From positions 186,001-250,000 of the forward strand of contig NZ_BAAAFG010000016.1 in NCBI RefSeq assembly GCF_039523415.1: a DNA stretch of 64,000 nucleotides. The letters are read 5' to 3'. The translations under genes and the position numbers were made by a program. The notes beneath the pieces were generated by a model that did no database searches, was not told the DNA's origin, and saw only the letters and a list, made by a program, of their open reading frames with translations. Every line of letters begins with the position of its first letter. The stretch's first letter is position 1. Source of the DNA: Gangjinia marincola (GTDB lineage: Bacteria > Bacteroidota > Bacteroidia > Flavobacteriales > Flavobacteriaceae). Of the stretch, positions 16,644 to 24,791 are shown piece after piece.

Positions 16644-17650
16644 TGAGAGCTCCTATACGAGTTGCCATTAACGGTTTTGGACGTATTGGAAGAACGCTTT
16701 TTAAATTATTACTCAAACAGCCGCATATTGATGTGGTTGCCATAAATGATATATCTGATGCAAGGACACTATCTCATCTTCTAAAATATGATAGTATTCA
16801 TGGTGTATCAGAACATGAAATTACTCATGATGCAACACGTATTTATGTGGAGCAAACTCCATACCCTATCACAGCTATACCTCAACTGGAACATCTTTCA
16901 TGGTCAGATCACAACGTTGATGTTGTTATTGAATGTACGGGAAAATTCAAAACAAGAACACAACTAAAACATCACTTAACAGCGGGAGCAAAAAAAGTTA
17001 TTCTTTCAGTTCCTCCACAAGATGAAGAGATCAAGATGATTGTTATTGGGGTGAATGAGGATACCTTATCAGCCACTGATACCATTATTTCAAATGCGTC
17101 ATGCACAACGAATAACGCTGCCCCCATGCTATCTGTAATTCATGAAAGCTTAAATGTTGAACAGGCCTACATAACTACAATACACAGTTATACAACGGAT
17201 CAAAGTTTACACGATCAACCACACAAAGACTTGCGCAGGGCAAGAGCAGCTTCGCAATCCATCATACCAACTACAACGGGTGCAGCAAAAGCATTAACGT
17301 ACATCTTTCCGGATCTTAAAAATGTCATTGGAGGGTGTGGAATCAGAGTTCCAGTTCCCAATGGTTCTCTTACAGATATGACGCTCAATGTGACTAAAAA
17401 CACTTCAATTAAGCAGGTAAATGAACTTTTTTTACAGGCATCACAAGGTAGCTTTAAAAATATTTTATCGTATACAAACGATCCCATAGTTTCGAAAGAT
17501 ATCTTAGGAACGCCCTATTCATGTACATTTGACGCTCAAATGACCTCAGTCATTGACGGACAATTGATTAAGATCATTGGGTGGTATGATAATGAAACCG
17601 GATACTCCAATAGAATTATGGATTTAATTTCGCTTCTCTTTATAGAATAG
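16643..17650 (+). CDS. gap: Glyceraldehyde-3-phosphate dehydrogenase
   Basis: Oxidises glyceraldehyde 3-phosphate to 1,3-bisphosphoglycerate with NAD(P). The protein is 335 residues with the Rossmann motif INGFGRIGR at 10-18, the catalytic C154 in SNASCTTNN, the histidine in TIHSYT and the C-terminal WYDNETGYSNR. Asp in AINDISD near position 36 suggests NAD preference. The ATG at 16643 fits better than a TTG one codon earlier. Members of the group often carry more than one gap gene; this lipA-linked copy may be the second one. Confidence 0.95.
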   Translation: MRAPIRVAINGFGRIGRTLFKLLLKQPHIDVVAINDISDARTLSHLLKYDSIHGVSEHEITHDATRIYVEQTPYPITAIPQLEHLSWSDHNVDVVIECTGKFKTRTQLKHHLTAGAKKVILSVPPQDEEIKMIVIGVNEDTLSATDTIISNASCTTNNAAPMLSVIHESLNVEQAYITTIHSYTTDQSLHDQPHKDLRRARAASQSIIPTTTGAAKALTYIFPDLKNVIGGCGIRVPVPNGSLTDMTLNVTKNTSIKQVNELFLQASQGSFKNILSYTNDPIVSKDILGTPYSCTFDAQMTSVIDGQLIKIIGWYDNETGYSNRIMDLISLLFIE

Positions 17651-17651
17651 C

Positions 17652-17659
17652 TATATTTG
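17652..17659 (+). promoter_or_regulatory. -7 promoter box before the TPR histidine kinase (TATATTTG)
   Basis: Exact TAnnTTTG match 21 bp before the ATG at 17681 and just past the gap stop. No convincing -33 box was found, since the upstream region is gap coding sequence. It suggests the kinase has its own promoter. Confidence 0.5.
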
Positions 17660-17680
17660 GCAAACTTTTTTTTCGATTAA

Positions 17681-19918
17681 ATGCTTAAGAATATCTTTGT
17701 AATACTTACCTCTTTGTACGTAGGGATATCTTATGGTCAATTTAGAATTTCTGAAGATCCGGTAGAAAAGGATGAGATTCAGCTTTTACTGGATGATGCT
17801 TATCAGGCTTCTCAGGATTGGGATATAGAAGAAGCAATAGCTAAACTTGATGAAGCAAGAGATTTAGCACGTCAAAAAGAAGATAAGACAAGCATCGCTC
17901 ATGTTAGTGAGGTTATCGCTAAGTTGCATGAAGATCGTGGGGATTATGCACGTGCAATCGCAGAGATTAGAAATGCCATTGCAATACATCAGGAACTTAA
18001 AGATCAAAATCATTTAGCCGAAAACTATATACAGCTATCCAGCCTTTTTATATCACAAAAAAAATTCAAGACTGCTCAAACTTATCTTGACCTGGCAGCT
18101 TCAATTTATAAAACACAAAGAGACACTGATAATATTGCATTGATTGATTTGAATCGCGGAATATTATTTCTTTATCAAAAACAACCTGAAGAAGCCTTAA
18201 AATACCTCAAGAAGGCTGAAGATAAAGTAGTACTTTCCAACAATAAATTTCAAATCGCCAGCCTTTACTACAACATGGCGAATGCGTATTTCTTAAATCA
18301 AGAACTTAAGTTGGCAGAAGATTATGCAAACAATGCATATAAAATAAGCCAGGATAATAACTATAAAACAAATATCTTAGAGTCATATCAGCTATTGAGC
18401 GATATTAGTGCGGCTAAAGGTGAATATATGAAGGCGCTAATCTTTCTAACCAACAGCAACAATTACAGAGATTCCATTTTTAATGCTCAAAAGCAAACAA
18501 TAGCAGAAAAAGCAACAGCCAAATATGAACTCTCATCAGCTAGAGATATGATCTCAGATTTATCTGAAGAGAAAAAGAAAAATGAAAAAACAATTAAATT
18601 TACTCAGCTAGCATCTATTTTGAGTGTTGCTCTAATTGTCATCCTTTCATTACTTACTATATCCTTATACAAGAACAATAACCTTAGGGCAAAAGCGAAC
18701 AATTTACTTTCAGATAAGAATACAGAACTCACGGATGCAAAAGAAAAGGCAGAAAGAGCATCGCAATCTAAGGCAGAGTTTTTATCTACCATCTCACATG
18801 AATTACGTACGCCACTTTATGCAGTTACGGGACTAACTCATTTATTACTTCAAGAAAATCCCACCAAAGAACAAAAAGAGCATCTTAAATCATTAAAATT
18901 TTCAGGAGAATACTTGCTTTCCTTAATTAACAATATCCTTGACCTTAATAAACTTGAGGCTCAAAAAGTAGAAATTACAGAAGCGCCTTTCAATCTTCAA
19001 AAAAGAGTAAAGGATGTGTTAGTTACGTTAGAAAAATCTGCAAAAGACCGCGGGAACAATTTCAACTATGTTTTTGATCCTACTATCCCAAAACGAGTTA
19101 AAGGAGATCCTTTAGTAGTATCTCAGATTTTAATTAATCTGGTGGGAAATGCAATAAAATTTACAGAAAACGGTGAAATTAGCATAAAGATTTCTAAATC
19201 AAGTGAAACTAAAAATCATGTTAATTTACTCTTTGAAATTCAAGATAGCGGTAAAGGAATAAGCAGAGAACATCAAGAACGAATCTTTGAAAATTTCTCA
19301 CAAGGATCTGTTGAAATTAATAGGAAATATGGGGGTACGGGATTAGGACTGTCTATTGTTAGAAATCTTTTAGTATTGCTGGGAAGTGAGATAAAATTAA
19401 CCAGTGAGCTTGAAAAGGGATCTAACTTTTTCTTTGATTTAAAGTTTGAAAAAGTGGCTCAGGATGAAATCACCAAGAAATCACCAGCAGTAGATGACAT
19501 ATTCTTAGGTGATTTATCCGAAACCGAAATAACTTCATTACTTACGAACAAACGAATTCTTATTGTAGAGGATAATAAGATCAATCAAATGATTACTAAA
19601 AAAATCCTCTTAAAACACGATGCTATTTGTGAGGTTGTTGATGATGGTAAATACGCTATTGAAGCAATGCGTAAAAATGAGTACGATCTGGTTCTTATGG
19701 ATATTCATATGCCTGAAGTTGGCGGGATCGAAGCTACACAAACCATTCGCCAATTTGACAAAACGACTCCAATTCTAGCCCTCACAGCAGTATCGATGAC
19801 AGATGATCTTAATGAATTCTTTAGTAATGGATTTGATGAGGTTATCCCAAAGCCCTATAAGACCGAAGAATTTTTTAGCAAAATCTGCGCAAAAGTAAAA
19901 ACAGAAAAAATTACTTAG
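17681..19918 (+). CDS. Hybrid histidine kinase with periplasmic TPR domain
   Basis: A 745-residue sensor kinase. A signal peptide (1-19) precedes about five tetratricopeptide repeats (30-265) facing the periplasm, a coiled coil, one membrane helix (309-330), then HisKA with phospho-accepting H373 (STISHELRTP), HATPase with GNAIKF and GGTGLGLSIV, and a C-terminal receiver domain (625-740) with D674 in VLMDIHMP. This architecture is common in Bacteroidota; TPR repeats may sense a protein or stress signal. No output regulator lies beside it. A strong terminator shared with lpxK follows. Confidence 0.92.
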   Translation: MLKNIFVILTSLYVGISYGQFRISEDPVEKDEIQLLLDDAYQASQDWDIEEAIAKLDEARDLARQKEDKTSIAHVSEVIAKLHEDRGDYARAIAEIRNAIAIHQELKDQNHLAENYIQLSSLFISQKKFKTAQTYLDLAASIYKTQRDTDNIALIDLNRGILFLYQKQPEEALKYLKKAEDKVVLSNNKFQIASLYYNMANAYFLNQELKLAEDYANNAYKISQDNNYKTNILESYQLLSDISAAKGEYMKALIFLTNSNNYRDSIFNAQKQTIAEKATAKYELSSARDMISDLSEEKKKNEKTIKFTQLASILSVALIVILSLLTISLYKNNNLRAKANNLLSDKNTELTDAKEKAERASQSKAEFLSTISHELRTPLYAVTGLTHLLLQENPTKEQKEHLKSLKFSGEYLLSLINNILDLNKLEAQKVEITEAPFNLQKRVKDVLVTLEKSAKDRGNNFNYVFDPTIPKRVKGDPLVVSQILINLVGNAIKFTENGEISIKISKSSETKNHVNLLFEIQDSGKGISREHQERIFENFSQGSVEINRKYGGTGLGLSIVRNLLVLLGSEIKLTSELEKGSNFFFDLKFEKVAQDEITKKSPAVDDIFLGDLSETEITSLLTNKRILIVEDNKINQMITKKILLKHDAICEVVDDGKYAIEAMRKNEYDLVLMDIHMPEVGGIEATQTIRQFDKTTPILALTAVSMTDDLNEFFSNGFDEVIPKPYKTEEFFSKICAKVKTEKIT

Positions 19919-19990
19919 TTCAAATGTGGCACATGTCTTGATTAATATATTGAAATTATGAAATACATAATTTGAATTAGCCAAGAGTTT

Positions 19991-20025
19991 AAAAAAGAGA
20001 CGAATTATATTCGTCTCTTTTCGTT
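19991..20025. terminator. Bidirectional terminator between the TPR kinase and lpxK
   Basis: Perfect 13-bp stem AAAAGAGACGAAT (19993-20005) with ATTCGTCTCTTTT (20009-20021) and a 3-nt loop. A and T tracts on either side allow use in both directions. The lpxK stop codon (20005-20007) lies partly in the loop, so the last codons of lpxK form one arm. Confidence 0.85.
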
Positions 20026-21027
20026 TATATGATTTGTGATGAGCTCATTGAAGGTTCTTTCATCATCTAAAATTATTGAAGTAATGGGTAAGTAGTAAAG
20101 TTCTACGCCTTGTGCTAAATATCCATTAAGTCGAGTAAAATCCTTTTCGGTCGTTAGAATTCTAGAGTAAGAAGAAAGCATGGCCAGCTCTCTAGCTGTA
20201 AAATTATGATGGTCTGGAAAACTCAACACCTCAAAATCGTTTAAATATGTTCTTAGTTTATTGATCAACGAACTGGGATCGGCTATACCGGTGACTAGTG
20301 TAAACGGTGTTTTTACGAACTTTACTAAGTCAGTCTGACCTTTACTTGAAAAAACAGATTGATCGTATTGGATAGCAGAAAAGAAAATGCGATCATGTGC
20401 AATACCGGTTAATCTATCCTTCACTCTTCTCATATCGTGATTGGATATATTGTTAGGACATTTTGTAATTACGACAATATCTGCTCTCGTTACTCCGCTT
20501 CGGGGTTCACGCAAATTTCCGGTAGGCAAGACAAAATCATCTACATAAAGTTCATTATGCTTGGTGAGTAAAATGGTAAAACTTGGCGAGATTTTTCGGT
20601 GTTGAAAAGCATCATCCAATAAAATAACCTGGGGAGAATGACTTAAATTTAGTAAAGTTTGGACTCCCCGAACCCGTTGCTCATCAACTGCTACTATTAT
20701 GTCATCAAACTTTGATTTAAATTGAAGCGGCTCATCTCCAACCATCTTGGCTGTCTCATTCCCGGTGAGTTCATAAAACCCAGATGTTTTCCTCTTGTAT
20801 CCTCTGCTCAAAATGGCTAATTGATAGTCCTTTTGAAGTAGTCTGACCAAATATTCAATCATAGGAGATTTTCCCGTACCGCCAACACTAAGATTACCTA
20901 CACAGATTATTGGCAGATCAAAATTCGTACTTGTGAACCATCCTTTATTATAGCATAGATTTCTTAAGGTTAGAATCAAACTGTACAACAAGGAAAATGG
21001 TAATAAAAGCCAACGAAGTATCTTCAT
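20005..21027 (-). CDS. lpxK: Tetraacyldisaccharide 4'-kinase
   Basis: Phosphorylates the lipid A disaccharide precursor at the 4' position, on the cytosolic face of the inner membrane. The 340-residue protein begins with a hydrophobic anchor (MKILRWLLLPFSLLYSLIL) and has the P-loop VGNLSVGGTGKSP at 43-55, LSRGYKRKT, the VGDEPLQF motif and DDAFQHRK with the catalytic aspartates. The start at 21027 was chosen over one 11 codons upstream because the membrane anchor begins there. It is divergent from the NIF3-like gene. Confidence 0.94.
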   Translation of the reverse strand: MKILRWLLLPFSLLYSLILTLRNLCYNKGWFTSTNFDLPIICVGNLSVGGTGKSPMIEYLVRLLQKDYQLAILSRGYKRKTSGFYELTGNETAKMVGDEPLQFKSKFDDIIVAVDEQRVRGVQTLLNLSHSPQVILLDDAFQHRKISPSFTILLTKHNELYVDDFVLPTGNLREPRSGVTRADIVVITKCPNNISNHDMRRVKDRLTGIAHDRIFFSAIQYDQSVFSSKGQTDLVKFVKTPFTLVTGIADPSSLINKLRTYLNDFEVLSFPDHHNFTARELAMLSSYSRILTTEKDFTRLNGYLAQGVELYYLPITSIILDDERTFNELITNHINEKRRI

Positions 21028-21074
21028 AAAAGCGAAGGTATAATTTTTATCTTTACGCATTAAAGGATTAAGAT

Positions 21075-22169
21075 ATGCGCATTAACCAAATAACAGCTTT
21101 ATTTGAAGAAATTGCTCCTCTTCATTATGCTGAAGATTTTGATAACGTTGGGCTTTTAGTAGGCGATGATCAGCAAGAATGTACAGGTGTTTTAGTTACG
21201 CACGATGCGCTTGAAGAGGTCGTGATGGAGGCCGTAAAAAACCAGTGTAATCTTATTGTCACCTTTCACCCCATTGTATTTTCTGGTTTAAAAAAAATCA
21301 CTCCCAAAACCTATATAGAAAGAGCAGTCATTAAAGCGATCAAAAATGACATCGCCATATTTGCGATACATACGGCCTACGATAATAGTAAACTAGGTGT
21401 AAATCATTTAATGTGTGAAGCTTTGGGGTTGGAAAATACTAAAACTCTGATTCCGCAGAGCGGAAACATAAAGAAATTAACAACATATGCCCCTATCATT
21501 GAAGCTGACCGACTCAAAAAAGCACTTTTCAAAGCAGGAGCAGGTGATATTGGTAACTACGACCAGTGTAGTTTTACCAATGAAGGGACCGGAAGCTTTC
21601 GCCCCAATGAAAACGCTAAACCGTCAATCGGAAAAAAGGGAACAATACATCACGAACCTGAAGCTCAAATCAATGTAATCTTTGCGGCACATCAAGAAGC
21701 TAATGTTTTGAATGCTCTTCATTCCACACATTCTTATGAAGAAGTAGCTTTTGAGATTATAAGACTGGATAATATACATCAGGATGTTGGTATGGGAATG
21801 GTTGGAGAACTTAACGATGCATTGGGTGTGCATGAGTTTTTAAAACACTGTAAAGAAATTTTTGGACCGGGATGCATTAGACATTCTCATCTTAGTAAAA
21901 ATACCATTAAACGTGTTGCTGTTTTAGGAGGTAGCGGTGCCTTTGCCATTAAGCATGCCATTAGGGCAAAAGCAGATGTATTTCTTACCGGTGACTTGAA
22001 GTATCATGATTTTTATACCGCTGAAAATAAGTTGATTATAGCTGATATTGGTCACTTTGAAAGTGAACGACATACAAAAAGAGGCTTGCATCAGTTTCTT
22101 ACAAAAAAATTACCTAATTTTGCAGTCATTTTATCAGAAGAAAATACCAATCCAGTATATTATTTTTAA
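21075..22169 (+). CDS. NIF3-like dinuclear metal centre protein
   Basis: A 364-residue protein of the NIF3/YbgI family with the extra central domain (about 130-235) of the YqfO type. Metal-binding features are visible: FHPIVFSGLK with one histidine, HTAYDN with another, and the C-terminal ADVFLTGDLKYHDFY and GHFESE. The family forms hexamers with two metal ions per subunit and has been annotated as GTP cyclohydrolase I type 2, though that activity is disputed. It is followed 6 bp later by the coiled-coil gene, a conserved Bacteroidota pair. Confidence 0.92.
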   Translation: MRINQITALFEEIAPLHYAEDFDNVGLLVGDDQQECTGVLVTHDALEEVVMEAVKNQCNLIVTFHPIVFSGLKKITPKTYIERAVIKAIKNDIAIFAIHTAYDNSKLGVNHLMCEALGLENTKTLIPQSGNIKKLTTYAPIIEADRLKKALFKAGAGDIGNYDQCSFTNEGTGSFRPNENAKPSIGKKGTIHHEPEAQINVIFAAHQEANVLNALHSTHSYEEVAFEIIRLDNIHQDVGMGMVGELNDALGVHEFLKHCKEIFGPGCIRHSHLSKNTIKRVAVLGGSGAFAIKHAIRAKADVFLTGDLKYHDFYTAENKLIIADIGHFESERHTKRGLHQFLTKKLPNFAVILSEENTNPVYYF

Positions 22170-22175
22170 AACAGT

Positions 22176-22955
22176 ATGGCAAAGAAAAAAGAAGTAACCG
22201 TTGAAGAGAAGTTAAGAGCATTATACGATCTTCAATTAATCGACTCTAGAGTAGATGAAATTAGAAATGTACGCGGTGAACTTCCACTAGAAGTTGAGGA
22301 TTTAGAAGATGAAGTGGCTGGAATGAATAAGCGTCTTGAAAAACTTCAGGATGATTTAGAGAGTACAGATACCGAGATAAAAAATAAATTGATCTTGATT
22401 GAAGATGCTAAAGAAGCCATCAAGAAATACAGCAAGCAGCAAGAAAACGTGCGTAACAATCGTGAGTTTAATGCACTCGCTAAAGAGGTTGAATTCCAGG
22501 AATTAGAAATTCAATTAGCAGAAAAGCACATCAAAGAATTTAAAGCGCAAATCGAACAGAAAAACGAGGTGATTGAAGAAACGAAAGCCCGTTTAGAAGA
22601 GCGTGAGGCCCACTTAGGTCACAAAAAGAGCGAACTTAACGCAATTCTTAAAGAGACTGAAAAAGAAGAAAAATCTTTATTAGAAAAGTCTAAAGAATAC
22701 GAAGGACAAATCGAAGAGCGCTTAGTAAAAGCCTACAAACGCATAAGAACCAATGTCAAAAATGGCCTTGCAGTAGTTGCTATTGAACGCGGAGCCTCTG
22801 GAGGTTCTTATTTCACCATCCCACCACAAGTGCAAATGGAAATCGCATCGCGCAAAAAGATCATTACAGATGAGCACAGCGGTCGCATCCTTGTAGATGA
22901 ACAGTTAGCTGTTGAAGAACAAGAAAAAATGCAGCGTATTTTCACTAAAATATAA
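22176..22955 (+). CDS. Zinc-ribbon family coiled-coil protein that lacks all zinc cysteines
   Basis: A 259-residue protein made of a long coiled coil (about 25-190) and a small C-terminal domain that matches the C4-type zinc ribbon family paired with NIF3 proteins. In most members the C-terminus has two CxxC pairs (near GGCF and CEHCGR). Here the matching segments read SGGSYFTIPP and DEHSGRILVD, and the protein contains no cysteine at all, so it cannot bind zinc in the usual way. The fold seems kept, since PPQ, RKKII and GRILVD are conserved. Function is unknown. Confidence 0.85.
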   Translation: MAKKKEVTVEEKLRALYDLQLIDSRVDEIRNVRGELPLEVEDLEDEVAGMNKRLEKLQDDLESTDTEIKNKLILIEDAKEAIKKYSKQQENVRNNREFNALAKEVEFQELEIQLAEKHIKEFKAQIEQKNEVIEETKARLEEREAHLGHKKSELNAILKETEKEEKSLLEKSKEYEGQIEERLVKAYKRIRTNVKNGLAVVAIERGASGGSYFTIPPQVQMEIASRKKIITDEHSGRILVDEQLAVEEQEKMQRIFTKI

Positions 22956-22976
22956 GACATACGTTAAACTATTGTC

Positions 22977-23013
22977 AAAAAGCCTTTTAGCTGTAAGCCT
23001 AGAAGGCTTTTTT
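22977..23013 (+). terminator. Rho-independent terminator after the coiled-coil gene
   Basis: AAAAGCCTT (22977-22985 region) pairs with AAGGCTTTT (23003-23011) around a 17-nt loop, followed by further T. It ends the nif3-like transcription unit before msrA. Confidence 0.8.
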
Positions 23014-23059
23014 CGTTTTATTAGGTAACTAATAGTTGTTAATCCAAAAATTAATACCA

Positions 23060-23719
23060 ATGATAAAATACCTATCCCTGTTTTTTGCACTCTTCTTAAT
23101 TGGATGCAATAATCATAATGCCCAGAATAATGAAGCTCAAGCTAAAGTTGAAAATGGTGATCCTGTTGAAGTTCCCATCAAAGATGGTATGGCAAGAGCG
23201 TATTTTGCCAGTGGATGCTTTTGGTGTGTAGAAGCCATATATGAAAGCGTCATTGGCGTAGATGAAGTAATCTCTGGCTACTCTGGCGGACATACAGAAA
23301 ATCCTACCTATGCATCAAGCAATACCGGCAAAACAGGACATGCCGAAGCAGTTGAAGTAATCTACGATCCCTCAAAAATAAACTTTGCTACTTTAGTCGA
23401 TGTTTATTTTGCCTCTCAAGACCCCACTCAGGTAAACGGGCAAGGACCGGATAGAGGTTCACAGTATCGCTCTATCATCTTTTATCAAAATGATGAACAA
23501 AAAGAAATCATTTTAGAGAAGAAAAATGCGCTGGCAAAAAAATTAGAAGAGCCTGTTGCGGCAGAGGTGATGTCGTTTCAAAAATTTTGGAAGGCTGAGG
23601 ATTACCACCAGGATTTTGAAAAGCGCAATCCACAACAACGATATATACAGGCGGTTTCTATTCCACGGTTTGAACGCTTTAAGCGTAACATGCCATCTGT
23701 AGTTAAGGAAGATCACTAA
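23060..23719 (+). CDS. msrA: Peptide-methionine (S)-S-oxide reductase, lipoprotein
   Basis: Reduces methionine S-sulfoxide in proteins. From the ATG at 23060 the 219-residue product has a lipoprotein signal with C16 (LIGC), so it acts in the periplasm or on the outer membrane. The catalytic C53 lies in SGCFWCVEAIYE, and GYSGGHTENPTY and the GRGSQYRS-like segment DRGSQYRSIIF are hallmarks of MsrA. No MsrB domain is fused. It is flanked by terminators or repeats, so it is likely monocistronic. Confidence 0.95.
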   Translation: MIKYLSLFFALFLIGCNNHNAQNNEAQAKVENGDPVEVPIKDGMARAYFASGCFWCVEAIYESVIGVDEVISGYSGGHTENPTYASSNTGKTGHAEAVEVIYDPSKINFATLVDVYFASQDPTQVNGQGPDRGSQYRSIIFYQNDEQKEIILEKKNALAKKLEEPVAAEVMSFQKFWKAEDYHQDFEKRNPQQRYIQAVSIPRFERFKRNMPSVVKEDH

Positions 23720-23720
23720 T

Positions 23721-23957
23721 ATTCCCGCGTCCGCGTGTCGCCGAAGCTTCTCGGCCTTCGTAGCTGTGCTACTATGGCGAAGGAGGCTAGCGAAGGAGCA
23801 AGGTGGGAATCTCTAACAGATATAGAAATTTCCACTTAGGAAATATTTTCACACTATAATTGTCATTCCCACGCAAGCGAGAATCTTATTCTAATGTCCT
23901 TGTGCATATACTTGACTAAGCACTTGACTAAGATTCCCGCACGCGCCATAATATTAA
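23721..23957. repeat. Cluster of palindromic intergenic repeats between msrA and the photolyase operon
   Basis: This 290-bp gap holds degenerate copies of the ATTCCCgcg...GGGAAT type. The first is a roughly 90-bp imperfect hairpin with ATTCCC at 23721-23726 and GGGAAT at 23805-23810 and an inner stem CCTTCG (23755-23760) with CGAAGG (23778-23783). The second is a short palindrome at 23865-23884. A third half copy is at 23932-23946. A 12-bp period direct repeat of CTTGACTAAG starts at 23911 and 23923. No gene is seen here. Confidence 0.65.
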
Positions 23958-24013
23958 GATTTCCTTGAGAAGCGTTTTCTATATCTCTATGTAGCTTTGA
24001 GAAAATGCCATTC

Positions 24014-24661
24014 ATGACCCACTTTACCGCTCAGCAACTTGATGCGCTAGACAAACGCTACAGATCTAATCTTATAAATTGTATTTCGGGATATAAGTCT
24101 GCCAACCTTATTGGCACTCAAGACACTAAAGGGCATGAAAATTTAGCGATTTTTAGTTCTGTGGTGCATCTTGGAGCTAATCCTCCCCTACTCGGTTTCA
24201 TTATGCGTCCTACCAAGGTGGTACGCCACACCTATGAAAATATTAAAACCACCGGCGCATACACCATAAATCATATCGCACAATCCTGGAGCAAAAAGGC
24301 CCACCAAACCGCTGCACGATATGATAAAGAAGTCTCAGAGTTTGACAAAACAAAGCTAACCTCTTGTTATTTAGAAAATTTTAATGCTCCCTATGTACAA
24401 GAATCTCCTGTAAAAATAGGTTGTACGTTCAAAAATGAATACCATATCAAAGAAAACAACACGCGTTTAATCGTTGGTGAGATTGCACATCTCTACCTTG
24501 AATCAACGCTACTGCATGAGGATGGCTTTGTGCAATTAGATCGTGCATATATCACTGCAATCAATGGATTAGATGGTTATGCATTACCTCAACTCAAAGA
24601 GAGATTTTCATACGCAAAACCAGATCACGAAATCACCTCTTTGTACCATGAGAGGAGTTAA
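24014..24661 (+). CDS. Flavin reductase-like FMN-binding protein
   Basis: A 215-residue protein of the flavin reductase/flavoredoxin family, which binds FMN in a split beta-barrel. NLIGTQDTKGHENLAIFSSVVHLGANPPLLGFIMRP contains the conserved FMN-binding run (quoted here in part: FSSVVHLGANPP), and YTINH follows. MTHFT at 24014 is preferred over the ATG at 24005 because homologues begin there. It is the first gene of an operon with DUF2256, DASH cryptochrome and Fe-S photolyase, suggesting it supplies reduced flavin to, or works alongside, these flavoproteins. Confidence 0.85.
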   Translation: MTHFTAQQLDALDKRYRSNLINCISGYKSANLIGTQDTKGHENLAIFSSVVHLGANPPLLGFIMRPTKVVRHTYENIKTTGAYTINHIAQSWSKKAHQTAARYDKEVSEFDKTKLTSCYLENFNAPYVQESPVKIGCTFKNEYHIKENNTRLIVGEIAHLYLESTLLHEDGFVQLDRAYITAINGLDGYALPQLKERFSYAKPDHEITSLYHERS

Positions 24662-24791
24662 AAAACGACATCTCCCTACTAAAACCTGCCCCGTATGTCA
24701 ACTTGATTTTACCTGGCGGAAGAAGTGGGAAAAGAATTGGGACAATGTCATTTACTGTAGTGAACGTTGCCGAAAAAACAAAAAAGCATGA
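24648..24791 (+). CDS. DUF2256 small zinc-finger-like protein
   Basis: A 47-residue protein with the cysteine set CPVC-x19-CSERC, a likely zinc site, and the tryptophan-rich FTWRKKWEKNW between. This matches DUF2256, which is often encoded beside cryptochromes and photolyases. It overlaps the flavin reductase end by 14 bp and the cryptochrome start by 4 bp (ATGA), so translation of all three is coupled. Its role is not known. Confidence 0.88.
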   Translation: MRGVKKRHLPTKTCPVCQLDFTWRKKWEKNWDNVIYCSERCRKNKKA

